A stretch of 64,000 nt of DNA from Saprospiraceae bacterium. GTDB taxonomy: Bacteria > Bacteroidota > Bacteroidia > Chitinophagales > Saprospiraceae. Each line of letters starts with the position of its first letter. Position 1 is the first letter of the stretch. Shown here in pieces: positions 11,554 to 21,157 of the stretch. The stretch covers positions 2,728,001 through 2,792,000 of the forward strand of contig JADJPZ010000004.1 in NCBI GenBank assembly GCA_016713025.1, read 5' to 3'. The notes under the pieces are model-generated. The model worked only from the letters and a program-made list of their open reading frames with translations. It was not told where the DNA came from and ran no database searches. The position numbers were made by a program, and so were the translations under genes.

Positions 11554-12375
11554 GTTGTCCAAAGTCTCTGACTTTTGGACCATTATCGGCCGGTCTCATG
11601 ACCGGAGAATTAGTTTTACAATCGGTCAGAGACCGTAAGATAGATTCCGTCAAAGTCAGGTAAGACTTTGACAAACGAAGATAATGTTGCGTTGTCCAAA
11701 GTCTCCGACTTTAGGACCATTATCTGCCGGTCTCATGACCGGAGAGTTTGTTTTACAACCGGTCCGAGACCGTAAGATAGATTCCATCAAAGTCAAATAA
11801 GACTTTGACAAACGAAGATAATGTTACGTTGTCCAAAGTCTCCGACTTTTGGTCCATTATCTGCCGGTCTCATGACCGGAGAATTAGTTTTACAATCGGT
11901 CAGAGACCGTAAGATAGGTTCCGTCAAAGTCAAGTAAGACTTTGACAAACGAAGTTAATGTTACGTTGTCCAAAGTCTCCGACTTTTGGACCTTTATCTG
12001 CCGGTCTCATGACCGGAGAATTAGTTTTACAACCGGTCAGAGACCGTAAGATAGATTCTGTCAAAGTCAGGTAAGACTTTGACAAACAAAGAAAAAGTCA
12101 CGTTGTCCAAAGTCTCTGACTTTTGGACCATTATCTGCCGGCCTCATGACCGGAGAATTAGTTTTACAACCGGTCAAAGACCGTATGATAGATTCCGTCA
12201 AAGTCAGATAAGACTTTGACAAACAAAGAAAAAGTCACGTTGTCCAAAGTCTCTGACTTTTGGACCATTATCTGCCGGCCTCATGACCGGAGAATTAGTT
12301 TTACAACCGGTCAGAGACCGTATGATAGATTCCGTCAAAGTCAGATAAGACTTTGACAAACGATGTTAAAAATTC
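11554..12375 (+). repeat. REP-A array: six 137-bp palindromic units
   Basis: Units start at 11554, 11691, 11828, 11965, 12102 and 12239, exactly 137 bp apart. Each has four inverted repeats: GTCCAAAGTC / GACTTTTGGAC, CCGGTCTCATGACCGG, CGGTC-AGA-GACCG, and GTCAAAGTC / GACTTTGAC. The last unit runs up to the start region of the RAYT gene. The layout fits REP/BIME sequences beside their cognate REP-associated transposase. Confidence 0.9.
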
Positions 12376-12386
12376 TAAATTTTATT

Positions 12387-12959
12387 ATGGGATACAAAAT
12401 CGAAAATCAAACTGAAATCCACTTTCTGACAATGACAATAGTAGGTTGGGCTGATATTTTTTCTCGTCAATCATATAGGGATGTTTTAATTGAAAGCATG
12501 AAATACTGTACAGCTAACAAAGGACTGATTGTTTACGCATATGTTATCATGACTAATCATTTTCATTGTATATGGCAATCAAAGGATGGAAATCTTTCCG
12601 ATTTGATAAGAGATTTTAAAAAGTTCACCTCTGCAGAAATAATTAAAAAAATGAAAGGACATGAAGAAAGCAGAAGTGAATGGCTCAAGATAATATTTGA
12701 ATATCATGCAAAATTGAACAATAATAACAGTTTTCATCAAGTTTGGCAAAATGGAAACCATCCAATTGAGTTACAATCTCCAAAATTTATAAGGCAAAAG
12801 TTAGATTACATACATCTTAACCCTGTTAGAGCTGGTTGGGTAAATGAACCAGAAGAATATAGATACAGCAGTGCTTCAAATTATAAAAACGATTCAGGAG
12901 TCATGGCAGTAACTTTATTGGATATATCACATTCAGATATTGGATACATTGGATCATAA
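12387..12959 (+). CDS. REP-associated tyrosine transposase (RAYT), copy 1
   Basis: Y1/HUH-type single-strand nuclease of the TnpA-REP family. The N-terminus HFLTMTIVGWADIFSR is typical, the metal-binding HUH motif is NHFHCIW, and the probable nucleophile lies in YIHLNPVRAGWV. RAYTs bind and cut REP hairpins and are usually single-copy, domesticated genes. An upstream ATG at 12363 lies inside the last REP unit; ATG 12387 (MGYKIENQ) is a more natural start and matches the start of the second RAYT in this window. The gene is intact and flanked on both sides by REP-A units, with no IS-like ends. Confidence 0.92.
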   Translation: MGYKIENQTEIHFLTMTIVGWADIFSRQSYRDVLIESMKYCTANKGLIVYAYVIMTNHFHCIWQSKDGNLSDLIRDFKKFTSAEIIKKMKGHEESRSEWLKIIFEYHAKLNNNNSFHQVWQNGNHPIELQSPKFIRQKLDYIHLNPVRAGWVNEPEEYRYSSASNYKNDSGVMAVTLLDISHSDIGYIGS

Positions 12960-13009
12960 TGCATTTTTATATTATCCAAGGCTTTTACTTTAAGATACCT
13001 AAAATAGAT

Positions 13010-13550
13010 GTCGCCCAATGTCTCCGACTGTTGGGCATCTAGCTAGTGGGCTAATGACAGGAGAGTTAGTTTTACAACCGGTCAGAGACCGTAAGATAGC
13101 TTCCGTCAAAGTCAGATAAGACTTTGACAAACGACTATGATTTAGATGTTGTCCAAAGTCTCCGACTTTTGGTCCATTATCTGTCGGTCTCATGACCGGA
13201 GAATTAGTTTTACAATCGGTCAGAGACCGTAAGATAGATTCCGTCAAAGTCAGATAAGACTTTGACAAACGACTATGATGTAGATGTTGTCCAAAGTCTC
13301 CGACTTTTGGTCCATTATCAGCCGGTCTCATGACCGAAGAGCTTGTCTTTCAACCGGTCAGAGACCGTAAGATAGCTTCCGTCAAAGTTAGATAAGACTT
13401 TGACAAACGAGAAGTTAATGTTGCCGTTGTCCAAAGTCTCCGATTTAGGACCAATATCTGCCGGTCTCATGACCGGAGAATTAGTTTTACAACCGGTCAG
13501 AGACCGTAAGATAGGTTCCGTCAAAGTCAGATAAGACTTTGACAAACGGT
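13010..13550 (+). repeat. REP-A array downstream of RAYT 1: four units
   Basis: Units start near 13010 (diverged, GTCGCCCAATG), 13148, 13286 and 13426, spaced 138-140 bp, with the same four palindromes as the upstream array. Together with it they bracket the RAYT gene. The last unit ends just before the promoter of the exporter permease. The conceptual reverse-strand reading frames here are products of the repeat and not genes. Confidence 0.88.
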
Positions 13551-13555
13551 ATGTC

Positions 13556-13584
13556 TTTGAATGTGACATAAATAACTACCTTTG
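13556..13584 (+). promoter_or_regulatory. Probable promoter of the ABC exporter permease
   Basis: TTTG at 13556-13559 and TACCTTTG at 13577-13584 fit the Bacteroidota -33/-7 pattern, though the 17-nt spacer is slightly short. The gene start lies 30 bp downstream. Confidence 0.45.
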
Positions 13585-13613
13585 TGCACACAACCTTAAT
13601 AAAACTTTGTCTG

Positions 13614-14471
13614 ATGTCTGCTACAGAAATGCCATTCGAAATTATCATAAAACCCAAATCCGTATTTACATTAGGATGGAAGGAGCTATGGCAATATCGC
13701 GAATTGCTGTACTTCTTTACGTGGAAGGAGATCAAGGTGAGATACAAACAGGCGGCACTTGGTATCTTATGGACCGTACTCCAACCACTGGCTATGATGA
13801 CCATTTTTGTATTGCTGCTGGCACAGGGCTTGGGTATAAAAACGGGTAATATGCCTGCTCCGATTTATTATCTGAGTGGTTTGCTGATCTGGAATCTTTT
13901 TAATCATGCGGTCACGCATGCGTCACAATCGATGGTGAGCAATGCCAATATCATCAAAAAAATATACTTTCCACGTTTGGTGATACCCATATCGGCAGTA
14001 CTCACTTCTTCCTTTGATTTTTTGATCAGTTTGGTGCTGTTTTATGGGCTACTGATGTACTTTTCCATGTCCAATGTAATCGACATTGCCTGGCTACATC
14101 TCGGTATCAGCGTGCTGATGGCATATGGTATTGCGGTGTTTGCGGCATTTAGTCTCGGTACTTTTTTATCAGCCATCAATGTCAAATACCGGGATGTGCG
14201 GTATGTGCTTCCGTTTTTGATACAAACCCTGTTTTTTATCACCCCTGTGATGTATGATACCAGCATCATCAGGCAGAATTGGATCAGGAAGATATTAGAA
14301 CTCAATCCTTTGAACTATGCGATAGAATTGGTCAGAAACAATATCACCTATCATGACTCGATCATCTGGCCGGAGATTTCGTGGTGGGTGCCGGCAGTGA
14401 TGATCATGCTATATATTATTTCGATTTACACTTTCAGGAAAACAGAAGCCTATTTTGCAGATATTGTTTGA
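13614..14471 (+). CDS. Polysaccharide ABC exporter permease (Wzm/TagG type)
   Basis: Inner-membrane permease of the ABC-2 family that exports lipid-linked O-antigen or teichoic-acid-like polymers. The N-terminus has the family motif WKELWQYRELLYFFTWKEIKVRYKQ and then LGILWTVLQPL, followed by about six membrane segments. The sequence FFITPVMYD and the ELNPLNY motif near the C-terminus are characteristic. I chose ATG 13614 (MSATEMPFE) because the upstream ATG at 13584 overlaps the probable -7 box. The ATPase partner starts 228 bp downstream with its own promoter-like boxes. Confidence 0.9.
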   Translation: MSATEMPFEIIIKPKSVFTLGWKELWQYRELLYFFTWKEIKVRYKQAALGILWTVLQPLAMMTIFVLLLAQGLGIKTGNMPAPIYYLSGLLIWNLFNHAVTHASQSMVSNANIIKKIYFPRLVIPISAVLTSSFDFLISLVLFYGLLMYFSMSNVIDIAWLHLGISVLMAYGIAVFAAFSLGTFLSAINVKYRDVRYVLPFLIQTLFFITPVMYDTSIIRQNWIRKILELNPLNYAIELVRNNITYHDSIIWPEISWWVPAVMIMLYIISIYTFRKTEAYFADIV

Positions 14472-14572
14472 CATTGGTCATTATAGGGTATTGGTCTATA
14501 TTTGTTTTAAAACAAACTTTACTATTTACTATTTACAACTTTTATTTTGTTATACACGCCGGTAAGCTGCAC

Positions 14573-14603
14573 TTTGACAAATGTTTAAAATTTCATAACT
14601 TTG
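14573..14603 (+). promoter_or_regulatory. Probable promoter of the ABC exporter ATPase
   Basis: TTTG at 14573-14576 and TAACTTTG at 14596-14603, separated by 19 nt, are a good match to the Bacteroidota TTTG / TAnnTTTG promoter. The ATPase ATG is 95 bp downstream. Confidence 0.6.
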
Positions 14604-14698
14604 CCACTTTAAAACAAGCTCAAATCACACATTTCAATAAATCTAAAGCAGACAAAACGCCCACTCTTAATTCGTAATTCCTCATTAGTAATTAAAAA

Positions 14699-15838
14699 AT
14701 GAAGCCCATCATCGAAGTCAATCACGTCTGGAAAGAATACCAAAAAGGTATCGACCGGAAGTACAAAAGTCTTCGGGATACCATCGCAGGTATGCCGGGA
14801 AGGTGGTTGGGTGAAGATAAGGAAAAATTCTGGGCACTGGAAGAGATTGATTTTAAAGTGGAGGCGGGAGAGTCGGTGGGCATCATAGGGAGAAATGGAG
14901 CGGGAAAGTCCACCTTGCTGAAGATACTGAGCAGGATTACACCACCGACCAAAGGGGAGATCATATTGCGGGGAAGAGTGGCCAGTCTGCTGGAAGTGGG
15001 TACAGGCTTCCATCCGGAGCTGACCGGAAGGGAAAACGTTTTTTTTAACGGCTCGATTCTGGGGATGAAACATGCAGAAATCAAACGCAAGTTTGATGAA
15101 ATCGTTGATTTTTCTGGTGTGGAAAGTTTTATAGACACTCCGCTCAAACACTACAGCAGTGGCATGCAGATGCGCCTGGCATTTTCTGTTGCTGCACACC
15201 TCGATGCAGAAATCCTGCTAATAGATGAGGTGCTGGCAGTAGGTGATGCCGAGTTTCAGAAAAAATGTATCGGTAAGATGGATGATGTGAGTAAGGGAGA
15301 AGGGAAGACTATTTTGTTTGTTAGCCATGAGCTAAAAAAATTGGTACAAATTTGTAAAATTGGGATTTATGTTGACAATGGAATGATAAAAATGAATGAT
15401 AATCTTAATAAAAGTATTCAACTTTACATTGGAGATTATCAAAAAAATAGAAGTAAAGACAAAAAAACTATAAATTTAAATGAAAGTAAATATTTAAAAA
15501 GTTTTTCAACAAATCAAAACCAATTTATTATATATTTTAAACAGCCACCTTCAGAAAAAATTTCTATTTTGATAGGTGTCAACGATATTTATGGAAATAG
15601 AATTTTCAATATTTTTAAGCATCTTTACGAAAATATAATTGAAAAAAATTGCGAAGTCACATTTAATTTAAACGGAAACACATTTATTAAACCTGACCAA
15701 TATATCCTAAAAATAGTAATTTTTGACACTTTAGAAAACGTTTTAGATGAAAATTCTTTCAGTTTTTTTATCGATTGTACCAACAAAAATCAATATTTGC
15801 CTAAAAATTATTACGGTAATTTATTTATATTTGAATAA
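14699..15838 (+). CDS. Polysaccharide ABC exporter ATPase (Wzt/TagH type)
   Basis: ATP-binding partner of the permease. The nucleotide-binding domain has Walker A GRNGAGKST (about residues 64-72), the signature YSSGMQMRL, and Walker B ILLIDEVLAVGD, then FVSH. The C-terminal about 165 residues form a separate domain, in Wzt proteins the polymer-specific carbohydrate-binding part. Base composition changes sharply around 15310-15340, at the junction: the ATPase half has ordinary composition, the C-terminal half is very AT-rich, like the genes that follow. This suggests the polymer-specific half was exchanged with the locus. The 3' end overlaps the convergent next gene by 28 bp. Confidence 0.9.
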   Translation: MKPIIEVNHVWKEYQKGIDRKYKSLRDTIAGMPGRWLGEDKEKFWALEEIDFKVEAGESVGIIGRNGAGKSTLLKILSRITPPTKGEIILRGRVASLLEVGTGFHPELTGRENVFFNGSILGMKHAEIKRKFDEIVDFSGVESFIDTPLKHYSSGMQMRLAFSVAAHLDAEILLIDEVLAVGDAEFQKKCIGKMDDVSKGEGKTILFVSHELKKLVQICKIGIYVDNGMIKMNDNLNKSIQLYIGDYQKNRSKDKKTINLNESKYLKSFSTNQNQFIIYFKQPPSEKISILIGVNDIYGNRIFNIFKHLYENIIEKNCEVTFNLNGNTFIKPDQYILKIVIFDTLENVLDENSFSFFIDCTNKNQYLPKNYYGNLFIFE

Positions 15839-16959
15839 ATATAATGTTTTAATTCATCAAATTTTTCTTTAAAGTCAATCTTGTACTCCTCAACTTCATT
15901 ACTTAAATAAAATTCAATAAAATCAATAATCTCATCAGCAAAAATATCTATATTTAAGAATTTTATGAAAGGAGCTTTTTTAATCCAATTGTAACTTCCT
16001 TGAACTTTTTTATATTTATCGTTAATTACTATACATGGAGTCTGTGTGATATAACAAAATATCATACCATGGAGTCTATCTGTTATAACAATTCGACTAC
16101 TGGCAATCTTTATTAATAATTGTTTGAGCTCGTATTGCTGAATTTCCATTATTGATGTATTAGTTACTTCAATAATATTAGAGATTTCTTCAATATTTCT
16201 TTCAAATATTTCAAATAATCGAGATTCTGCTAAACTTTTTCTTTCATCATTGTCAATTTCTTTGTCCTTTCTTAATGAGACTTTAATCCCAATTCTTCTA
16301 TATTTACTACTTATATTTTTGTAAAAAACTAAATCGGGTATTAGCATTGTTTCGACTTTGGGGAAGTTACTTTTAATAAAATTAAATGAATTAATATCTC
16401 TAACTGTAATCAATAATCGATTATGTTTACAATAAATTCTTTTCGATTTATTTAATATTTTTTGACCAGAGCGGGTTGTTGAAAAATTTACAGTTTGAGG
16501 AAATGATACAATAAAACTATTTTCAAATTTTCTAACAATCATTTGACGATATAATTCTACCTCTACATTCAAATCACCAAAACATCCACCCCCCAATAAA
16601 GTAACCAAATCATTTTCAAACATCTTATTTCTAAAAAAAAATACTCCTTCAATTGTTTTTTTTAATGGAATTTCTACAATTTCATGCCAAGGTAAAGTAT
16701 CTTTAAAAAATTTTATTTGAGAGTCATAAATTGCCAGATCGCCAAGATTACCATAATCAGGAGTAAAAAACACAAGTATTTTATTTTCTAGATGATATTT
16801 ATTCTTAAAATAAAAATCTTCTGATGAATTTTTTTTAACAAAATATAAGAGTTTTATTATTATTCGAGTTGGCAAAATTCTTTTTAAGAAAACTTTAGTT
16901 ATTTTTATTAAATAGAATTCACTTAAAGTTAAATAAAAATCTCCTATTAATGCCCTCAT
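15811..16959 (-). CDS. Polysaccharide pyruvyl transferase family protein
   Basis: A 382-residue protein with the family's motifs: NLGDLAIYDS (N-terminal), LLGGGCFGDL, FIVSFPQTVNF, and the late VITDRLHGMIFCY. Such enzymes add ketal pyruvate from phosphoenolpyruvate to polysaccharide sugars, though some members have other transferase roles. The gene is very AT-rich, is on the opposite strand to the exporter genes, and overlaps the end of the ATPase gene by 28 bp. Confidence 0.82.
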   Translation of the reverse strand: MRALIGDFYLTLSEFYLIKITKVFLKRILPTRIIIKLLYFVKKNSSEDFYFKNKYHLENKILVFFTPDYGNLGDLAIYDSQIKFFKDTLPWHEIVEIPLKKTIEGVFFFRNKMFENDLVTLLGGGCFGDLNVEVELYRQMIVRKFENSFIVSFPQTVNFSTTRSGQKILNKSKRIYCKHNRLLITVRDINSFNFIKSNFPKVETMLIPDLVFYKNISSKYRRIGIKVSLRKDKEIDNDERKSLAESRLFEIFERNIEEISNIIEVTNTSIMEIQQYELKQLLIKIASSRIVITDRLHGMIFCYITQTPCIVINDKYKKVQGSYNWIKKAPFIKFLNIDIFADEIIDFIEFYLSNEVEEYKIDFKEKFDELKHYIYSNINKLP

Positions 16960-16996
16960 ATTAAATTGGTTTAAAGTGCGTTTAATTAATATTTTC

Positions 16997-17004
16997 CTAA
17001 TTTT
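16997..17004 (+). promoter_or_regulatory. Possible -7 box before the first glycosyltransferase
   Basis: TAATTTTG matches TAnnTTTG about 60 bp before ATG 17063. No clear -33 box is seen. Confidence 0.25.
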
Positions 17005-17062
17005 GTATCTAATTATTTAATGACAAATGAATACAAAAATACTGAATTATAAATTTTAAAAT

Positions 17063-17943
17063 ATGCTTCTTTCAATAGTCATTTGTACATTTAATCGCTC
17101 AAGACTTTTAAAAAATGCCTTGACTCTTTAATACCTCAATTGAATGATGATATTGAAATCATTGTTATTGACAATAATTCAAATGATAACACGTCTCAGA
17201 TTGTCTGTCAATATACAATAAAATATGAAAACTTACGATATGTCATTGAACCCCAATTAGGACTAAGCTATGCCAGAAATCGAGGCATTAAAGAGGCAAA
17301 GACAGATTGGATTTTATACCTGGACGATGATGCCATTGCATTTCCAGATTTGTTGAAGAGGGCTTTTTATCTCGTTAATAGAGGAGATTTTGATTGTGTG
17401 GGAGGGATGTATTATGGTTACTTTGAAGGTGAGAGACCTAAATGGATACCGGCTGATTTTGGAACAAAACTAAAATATTCAAATGATTTACAAATTTGTC
17501 CTTTTAATATACCACATGGAGGAATTGTATTATATAATAAGTTAATTTTAACTAAAGTGGGAGGTTTTGATGCGCATCTGGGAATGATCGGAAAAAAAAT
17601 TAGATATGGTGAAGAAGTAATCTTGCAAAAAAAAATTTATGAAATTAAAGGAAAAATTGCCTTCGATCCTGATTTAAAAATTTATCATCTAGTGAATAAG
17701 GATAACAGGCTAATTCTAAAAAATATGCTCTTATATAAGTACGAACTTGGAAGAAGCCATAAATTAGAAGAAAATCCTTCTTTAACTGAAAGATTATACA
17801 GGTTTGGCAGGTCCACCTTAGGTATTCCGAAACGTTTGTTACTTAATTTAGTAAAATTACTTATTTCCAGAGATTATTTCTGGCAAAACTTATTATTTGA
17901 TTCATTTAGCCCTTTCATTTATTATCTTGGTAAATTAAGGTAA
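17063..17943 (+). CDS. Family 2 glycosyltransferase, frameshifted at 17110-17116
   Basis: GT-A fold glycosyltransferase. ATG 17063 gives LLSIVICTFNRSRLLKN, which runs to a stop at 17130. A -1 shift in the A6 run at 17110-17115 restores the family pattern KKCLDSLIPQLNDDIEIIVIDNNSNDNT, then GLSYARNRGI and the metal-binding YLDDDA. The heptamer is A-AAA-AAT in the zero frame. A lost A is the simplest reason. Intact, the protein would be about 293 residues. It is AT-rich and followed after 9 bp by another glycosyltransferase. Confidence 0.8.
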
Positions 17944-17952
17944 ATTTTAAAA

Positions 17953-18870
17953 ATGCAAGTCTCCGTCATCATACCAGTTTACAACGCAGCTCCATTTTTG
18001 GATAAATGTTTACAATCTGCGTTTGATCAGCCACAGACAGGGGAAGTGATTTTAATCGACGACAGATCCACTGATGGAAGTTGGGAAAAGTGTGAAGCTT
18101 GGGTTAAGAAAGATAAAAGAGTGAGACTATTCAGGAATGAAGGCATCAAAGGTGCAGGAGCTGCCAGGAATGTAGGTTTGAGAAATGCCACATGTGAATA
18201 TATCGCTTTTTTGGATGCGGATGATTATTATTTGGATGGGAGGTTTGATGAGGATGATAAAATATTTCGAAGCTACATTCATATTGACGCTATAGCAAGT
18301 ACAACTATTATAAGTAATAATAAAGGCAAAAATCCAGTTAATTACAATTTATTTAATAAGTCATTAATTGGTCCCAAAAAAAAATTTGATAAAATATCCA
18401 TATTAACATTTAATACTATTCAAAACTTCCATTTTATAGCCTTAACTGTAAAAAAAAATGCTTTAAAAATTAATTTTGAGTTTGACGAAAGTTTAAAACA
18501 AGGTGAAGATCTCGACTTTATTTATCGACTATTACATTATACTAATACCGTTTCTTCAAATAATTTGGATCCAAAAGTTGTTTATAGAATACATGATAAA
18601 AATACTACTTTGCAAAAAACTGAGACTATATTTTATCGAAGACAACTTTACTTAAAACTATTTAAATTTACAATTCAACATAAAATTAATCTTGCTGTTA
18701 TTTGGCATAACTTTAAAACATATATTGAGTACGACTTTCTATGGTTTACTGGAGGTAAAATAAAACCTAAAAAACTTTTTAAAATCCTGCTATTACCAGT
18801 ATTTGTTTATAGATTGATGTTCAAAACCGATATTTCGTACGATAAAGACCGGACCATTCACCTATCTTGA
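17953..18870 (+). CDS. Family 2 glycosyltransferase
   Basis: A 305-residue GT-A enzyme. Visible motifs are VSVIIPVYNAAPFLDKCLQSAFDQ, LIDDRSTDGSW, GAGAARNVGLRNA, and the DxD-like FLDADDYY. It probably adds one sugar to the surface polysaccharide repeat. The first about 100 codons look less AT-rich than the rest, another possible recombination joint. The 3' end overlaps the convergent next glycosyltransferase by 50 bp. Confidence 0.87.
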   Translation: MQVSVIIPVYNAAPFLDKCLQSAFDQPQTGEVILIDDRSTDGSWEKCEAWVKKDKRVRLFRNEGIKGAGAARNVGLRNATCEYIAFLDADDYYLDGRFDEDDKIFRSYIHIDAIASTTIISNNKGKNPVNYNLFNKSLIGPKKKFDKISILTFNTIQNFHFIALTVKKNALKINFEFDESLKQGEDLDFIYRLLHYTNTVSSNNLDPKVVYRIHDKNTTLQKTETIFYRRQLYLKLFKFTIQHKINLAVIWHNFKTYIEYDFLWFTGGKIKPKKLFKILLLPVFVYRLMFKTDISYDKDRTIHLS

Positions 18871-19717
18871 CATAAAGCATTCTTAATACCACTTTCAAGT
18901 ATACTAAAGGAAATCGAAATAATATTTTAATATTATCAACAATAGATTTTGGAAATTTAATTTTATTATATTTTAGATGACCAAACATCATAAATATTTC
19001 TGCCGTACAGATAGTCCATTTCACATAATGTTTTACTGATCCTGTACTAAAATTCAGCATATCGTTCAAACATGCTTTTCTATTCATTAGGTTTTTTACG
19101 TAATTTATTCCTACACCTCCACTATTAAAATGATTTGAATGATAGATGTATGACCAGTCATCAATTTGTTTAATCTCATATTTTTTGCTAAGCCTCAGTA
19201 AAAAGTGCATGTCCTCCAAAATAAAAAACCGCTCATCAAACATTACATCATTAAAGATTTTAGAATGAAAAGAAAAATAAGGAACATGCTCGAAAGGATA
19301 GTGATCTAAGAAACCACCAGGGCTATTTAAAGTTTTTTTAATACAATTGCCATCTTTAAAGTAAAATAGGCCAGTTCTAAATGCTTTGATAGTTGGATTT
19401 TCTATTATACAATTGTAATGAGTTTCCAAATGGTGGTTCATATACTCATCATCACTGTCAAGAAAACAAATCCACTCTCCTTTTGCCAATCTTATGCCAT
19501 GATTTCGAGCGGCGCTTCTTTCTTGATTTTCTTGCCAGACATAACTAATTCTTACATCATGATATGAATCAACAACAGATTGGGTATCGTCTGTGCTGCC
19601 ATCATCTACAATGATCAACTCCCAATCTGTAAAAGTCTGAGCCAATATACTATCTAGCGGCCTTCGGATAGTATGGGCACGATTGTAAGTGGGGATGATG
19701 ATGGAGAAGAAGGGCAT
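18821..19717 (-). CDS. Family 2 glycosyltransferase
   Basis: GT-A enzyme with PFFSIIIPTYNRAHTIRRPLDSIL, LIIVDDGSTDDTQ, ERSAARNHGIRLAKGEW, and the metal-binding CFLDSDDEYM. ATG 19717 (MPFFSIIIP) fits family starts better than the ATG ten codons upstream. It begins 6 bp after the ATPase pseudogene's stop. A truncated near-copy of its 5' end is found at 20941-21156, on the far side of that ATPase gene. Confidence 0.86.
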   Translation of the reverse strand: MPFFSIIIPTYNRAHTIRRPLDSILAQTFTDWELIIVDDGSTDDTQSVVDSYHDVRISYVWQENQERSAARNHGIRLAKGEWICFLDSDDEYMNHHLETHYNCIIENPTIKAFRTGLFYFKDGNCIKKTLNSPGGFLDHYPFEHVPYFSFHSKIFNDVMFDERFFILEDMHFLLRLSKKYEIKQIDDWSYIYHSNHFNSGGVGINYVKNLMNRKACLNDMLNFSTGSVKHYVKWTICTAEIFMMFGHLKYNKIKFPKSIVDNIKILFRFPLVYLKVVLRMLYVKIGEWSGLYRTKYRF

Positions 19718-19722
19718 AATGA

Positions 19723-20934
19723 TCAATATAGAAATCCAAATAACCAAATGGGAATTTTATTTTTTACACCTGTGATTATTTCATCACTTACTACATAGCT
19801 ATCAGGTAGATCCGCTATCTGTTTATAGGTCTTGCCTTTGCCACCTATCTCAAATATATATTTTTCATTCACTAAAAAATTTCCTTTGTCAGCATAATTG
19901 ATTTGATAAACATTCCTCATCTGATTTACAAAAAATGTCTCTCTGACGGTCCCAACATTTGGGCTTTGGTTACTAAATACATAAATCAAATTAGGATTAT
20001 GCATATAGATTTTTTCGGGTTTGCTGATATGACTATAAAATTTACCATTATCCAGCAGTACTGTCAATAAACAAGCCTCATCCAATTGATACAAGTATTT
20101 GTTAAGTGAGTTTCTGGACAATTCAAAACTTCCTGCCAATTTACTTATATTGGGTTGAAAAGGGATGGAGTTTGCCAATGAGTGGAGTAATTTTTTGAGT
20201 TTGTAGATATTTTCTACATTACTTTCTATGCTGTAGGCTAGATCCACATCGAGTATCGTATTTATGGTTTGTTCTAGTCTTAGACCATAAGAACTTTTAC
20301 CTTCGAGATAAAATGGGTAGTACCCCATCTCTAAATACTCCCCAAATGTTTTTAAAATCTTGACTTGAGACTTTATAGTTTGTGCAATTTCCAAATGATT
20401 AGTTAATATCTCCTCCAGAGAATAGGTAGGCAACTACAAGCCTAATTCTATATTTATAAATTCTCTCAACGATAATCCATGCAAATCATAAATGACAGCT
20501 CTTCGGCTTAGATCTGCTTGAGATTTGTGTATTGCCATCATAGAAGAACCTGTAAATACTACATGTAAGTCAGGCAATAAGTCATAAATATTTTTTAGCG
20601 AAAAAGACCAATCTACGTATTTATGCACTTCGTCCACAAAAAGATGGGTTCCGCCAGATTGATAATGTTGCTGTGCGATTTCGAATAATGACATTCCTTT
20701 CATCGCCAAATTATCCATACTGACGTACAATGCGGATTGATCATTTCTAAAAGATTCAGCAATGTGCTGTGCCAGAAGGGTTGTTTTGCCCACTCCTCTT
20801 GCTCCTTTTATACCAATCATTCTATTGGTCCAATTGATTTTAGATATAAGATCCCTTCTAAAGCTAGCTTTTGTAGCATTTAAAAACATCTGATGATACC
20901 TATAAAGAACATCCATTACATTTTTTTGGTACAA
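19723..20934 (-). pseudogene. AAA ATPase with DUF4143-like C-terminal part, broken by in-frame TAG
   Basis: Two same-frame parts are separated by one TAG next to 20434. The first carries Walker A GARGVGKTT and Walker B HLFVDEVHKY, and the second the C-terminal region (FEIGGKGKTYKQIADLP, IPIWLFGFLY). The intact relative at 57515-58720 reads through the same point (INIESKQNFQPYSL), showing the two parts belong together. Such ATPases are common stand-alone accessory genes of unknown role. The gene sits between a full glycosyltransferase and a broken copy of that gene's 5' end, so it probably arrived by insertion or recombination. Confidence 0.8.
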
Positions 20935-20940
20935 AGACAG

Positions 20941-21156
20941 TTATTTTGCATCTTCAAAAAGCATTTTTATCCTAATATCGCTTCTTAAAAAAGCATATTT
21001 ATTGATTTTTTGCTTTTTCCAAGAGCATATTGCCCACCTGATCAACTCCCAATCTGTAAAAGTCTGAGCTATGATACTATCAATGGGTCTCCGTATAGTA
21101 TGAGCAAGATTGCAAGTTGCGATGATGATGGAGAAAAAAGGACTAGAACTTTTCAT
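20941..21156 (-). pseudogene. Truncated 5' end of a family 2 glycosyltransferase
   Basis: Starts PFFSIIIATCNLAHTIRRPI, continues DSIIAQTFTDWELI, nearly the same as the start of the gene at 18821-19717, then loses all similarity at about 21045. Only some 38 codons are homologous. It is a relic that marks one edge of the region holding the ATPase pseudogene. Confidence 0.75.
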
Positions 21157-21157
21157 T

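Noticed and set aside
12999..13804. Reverse-strand frames over the REP-A units (LSKSYLTLTE repeats)
   Set aside because: Repetition comes from the 138-bp DNA unit; no start context and the frames run into the exporter gene on the other strand.
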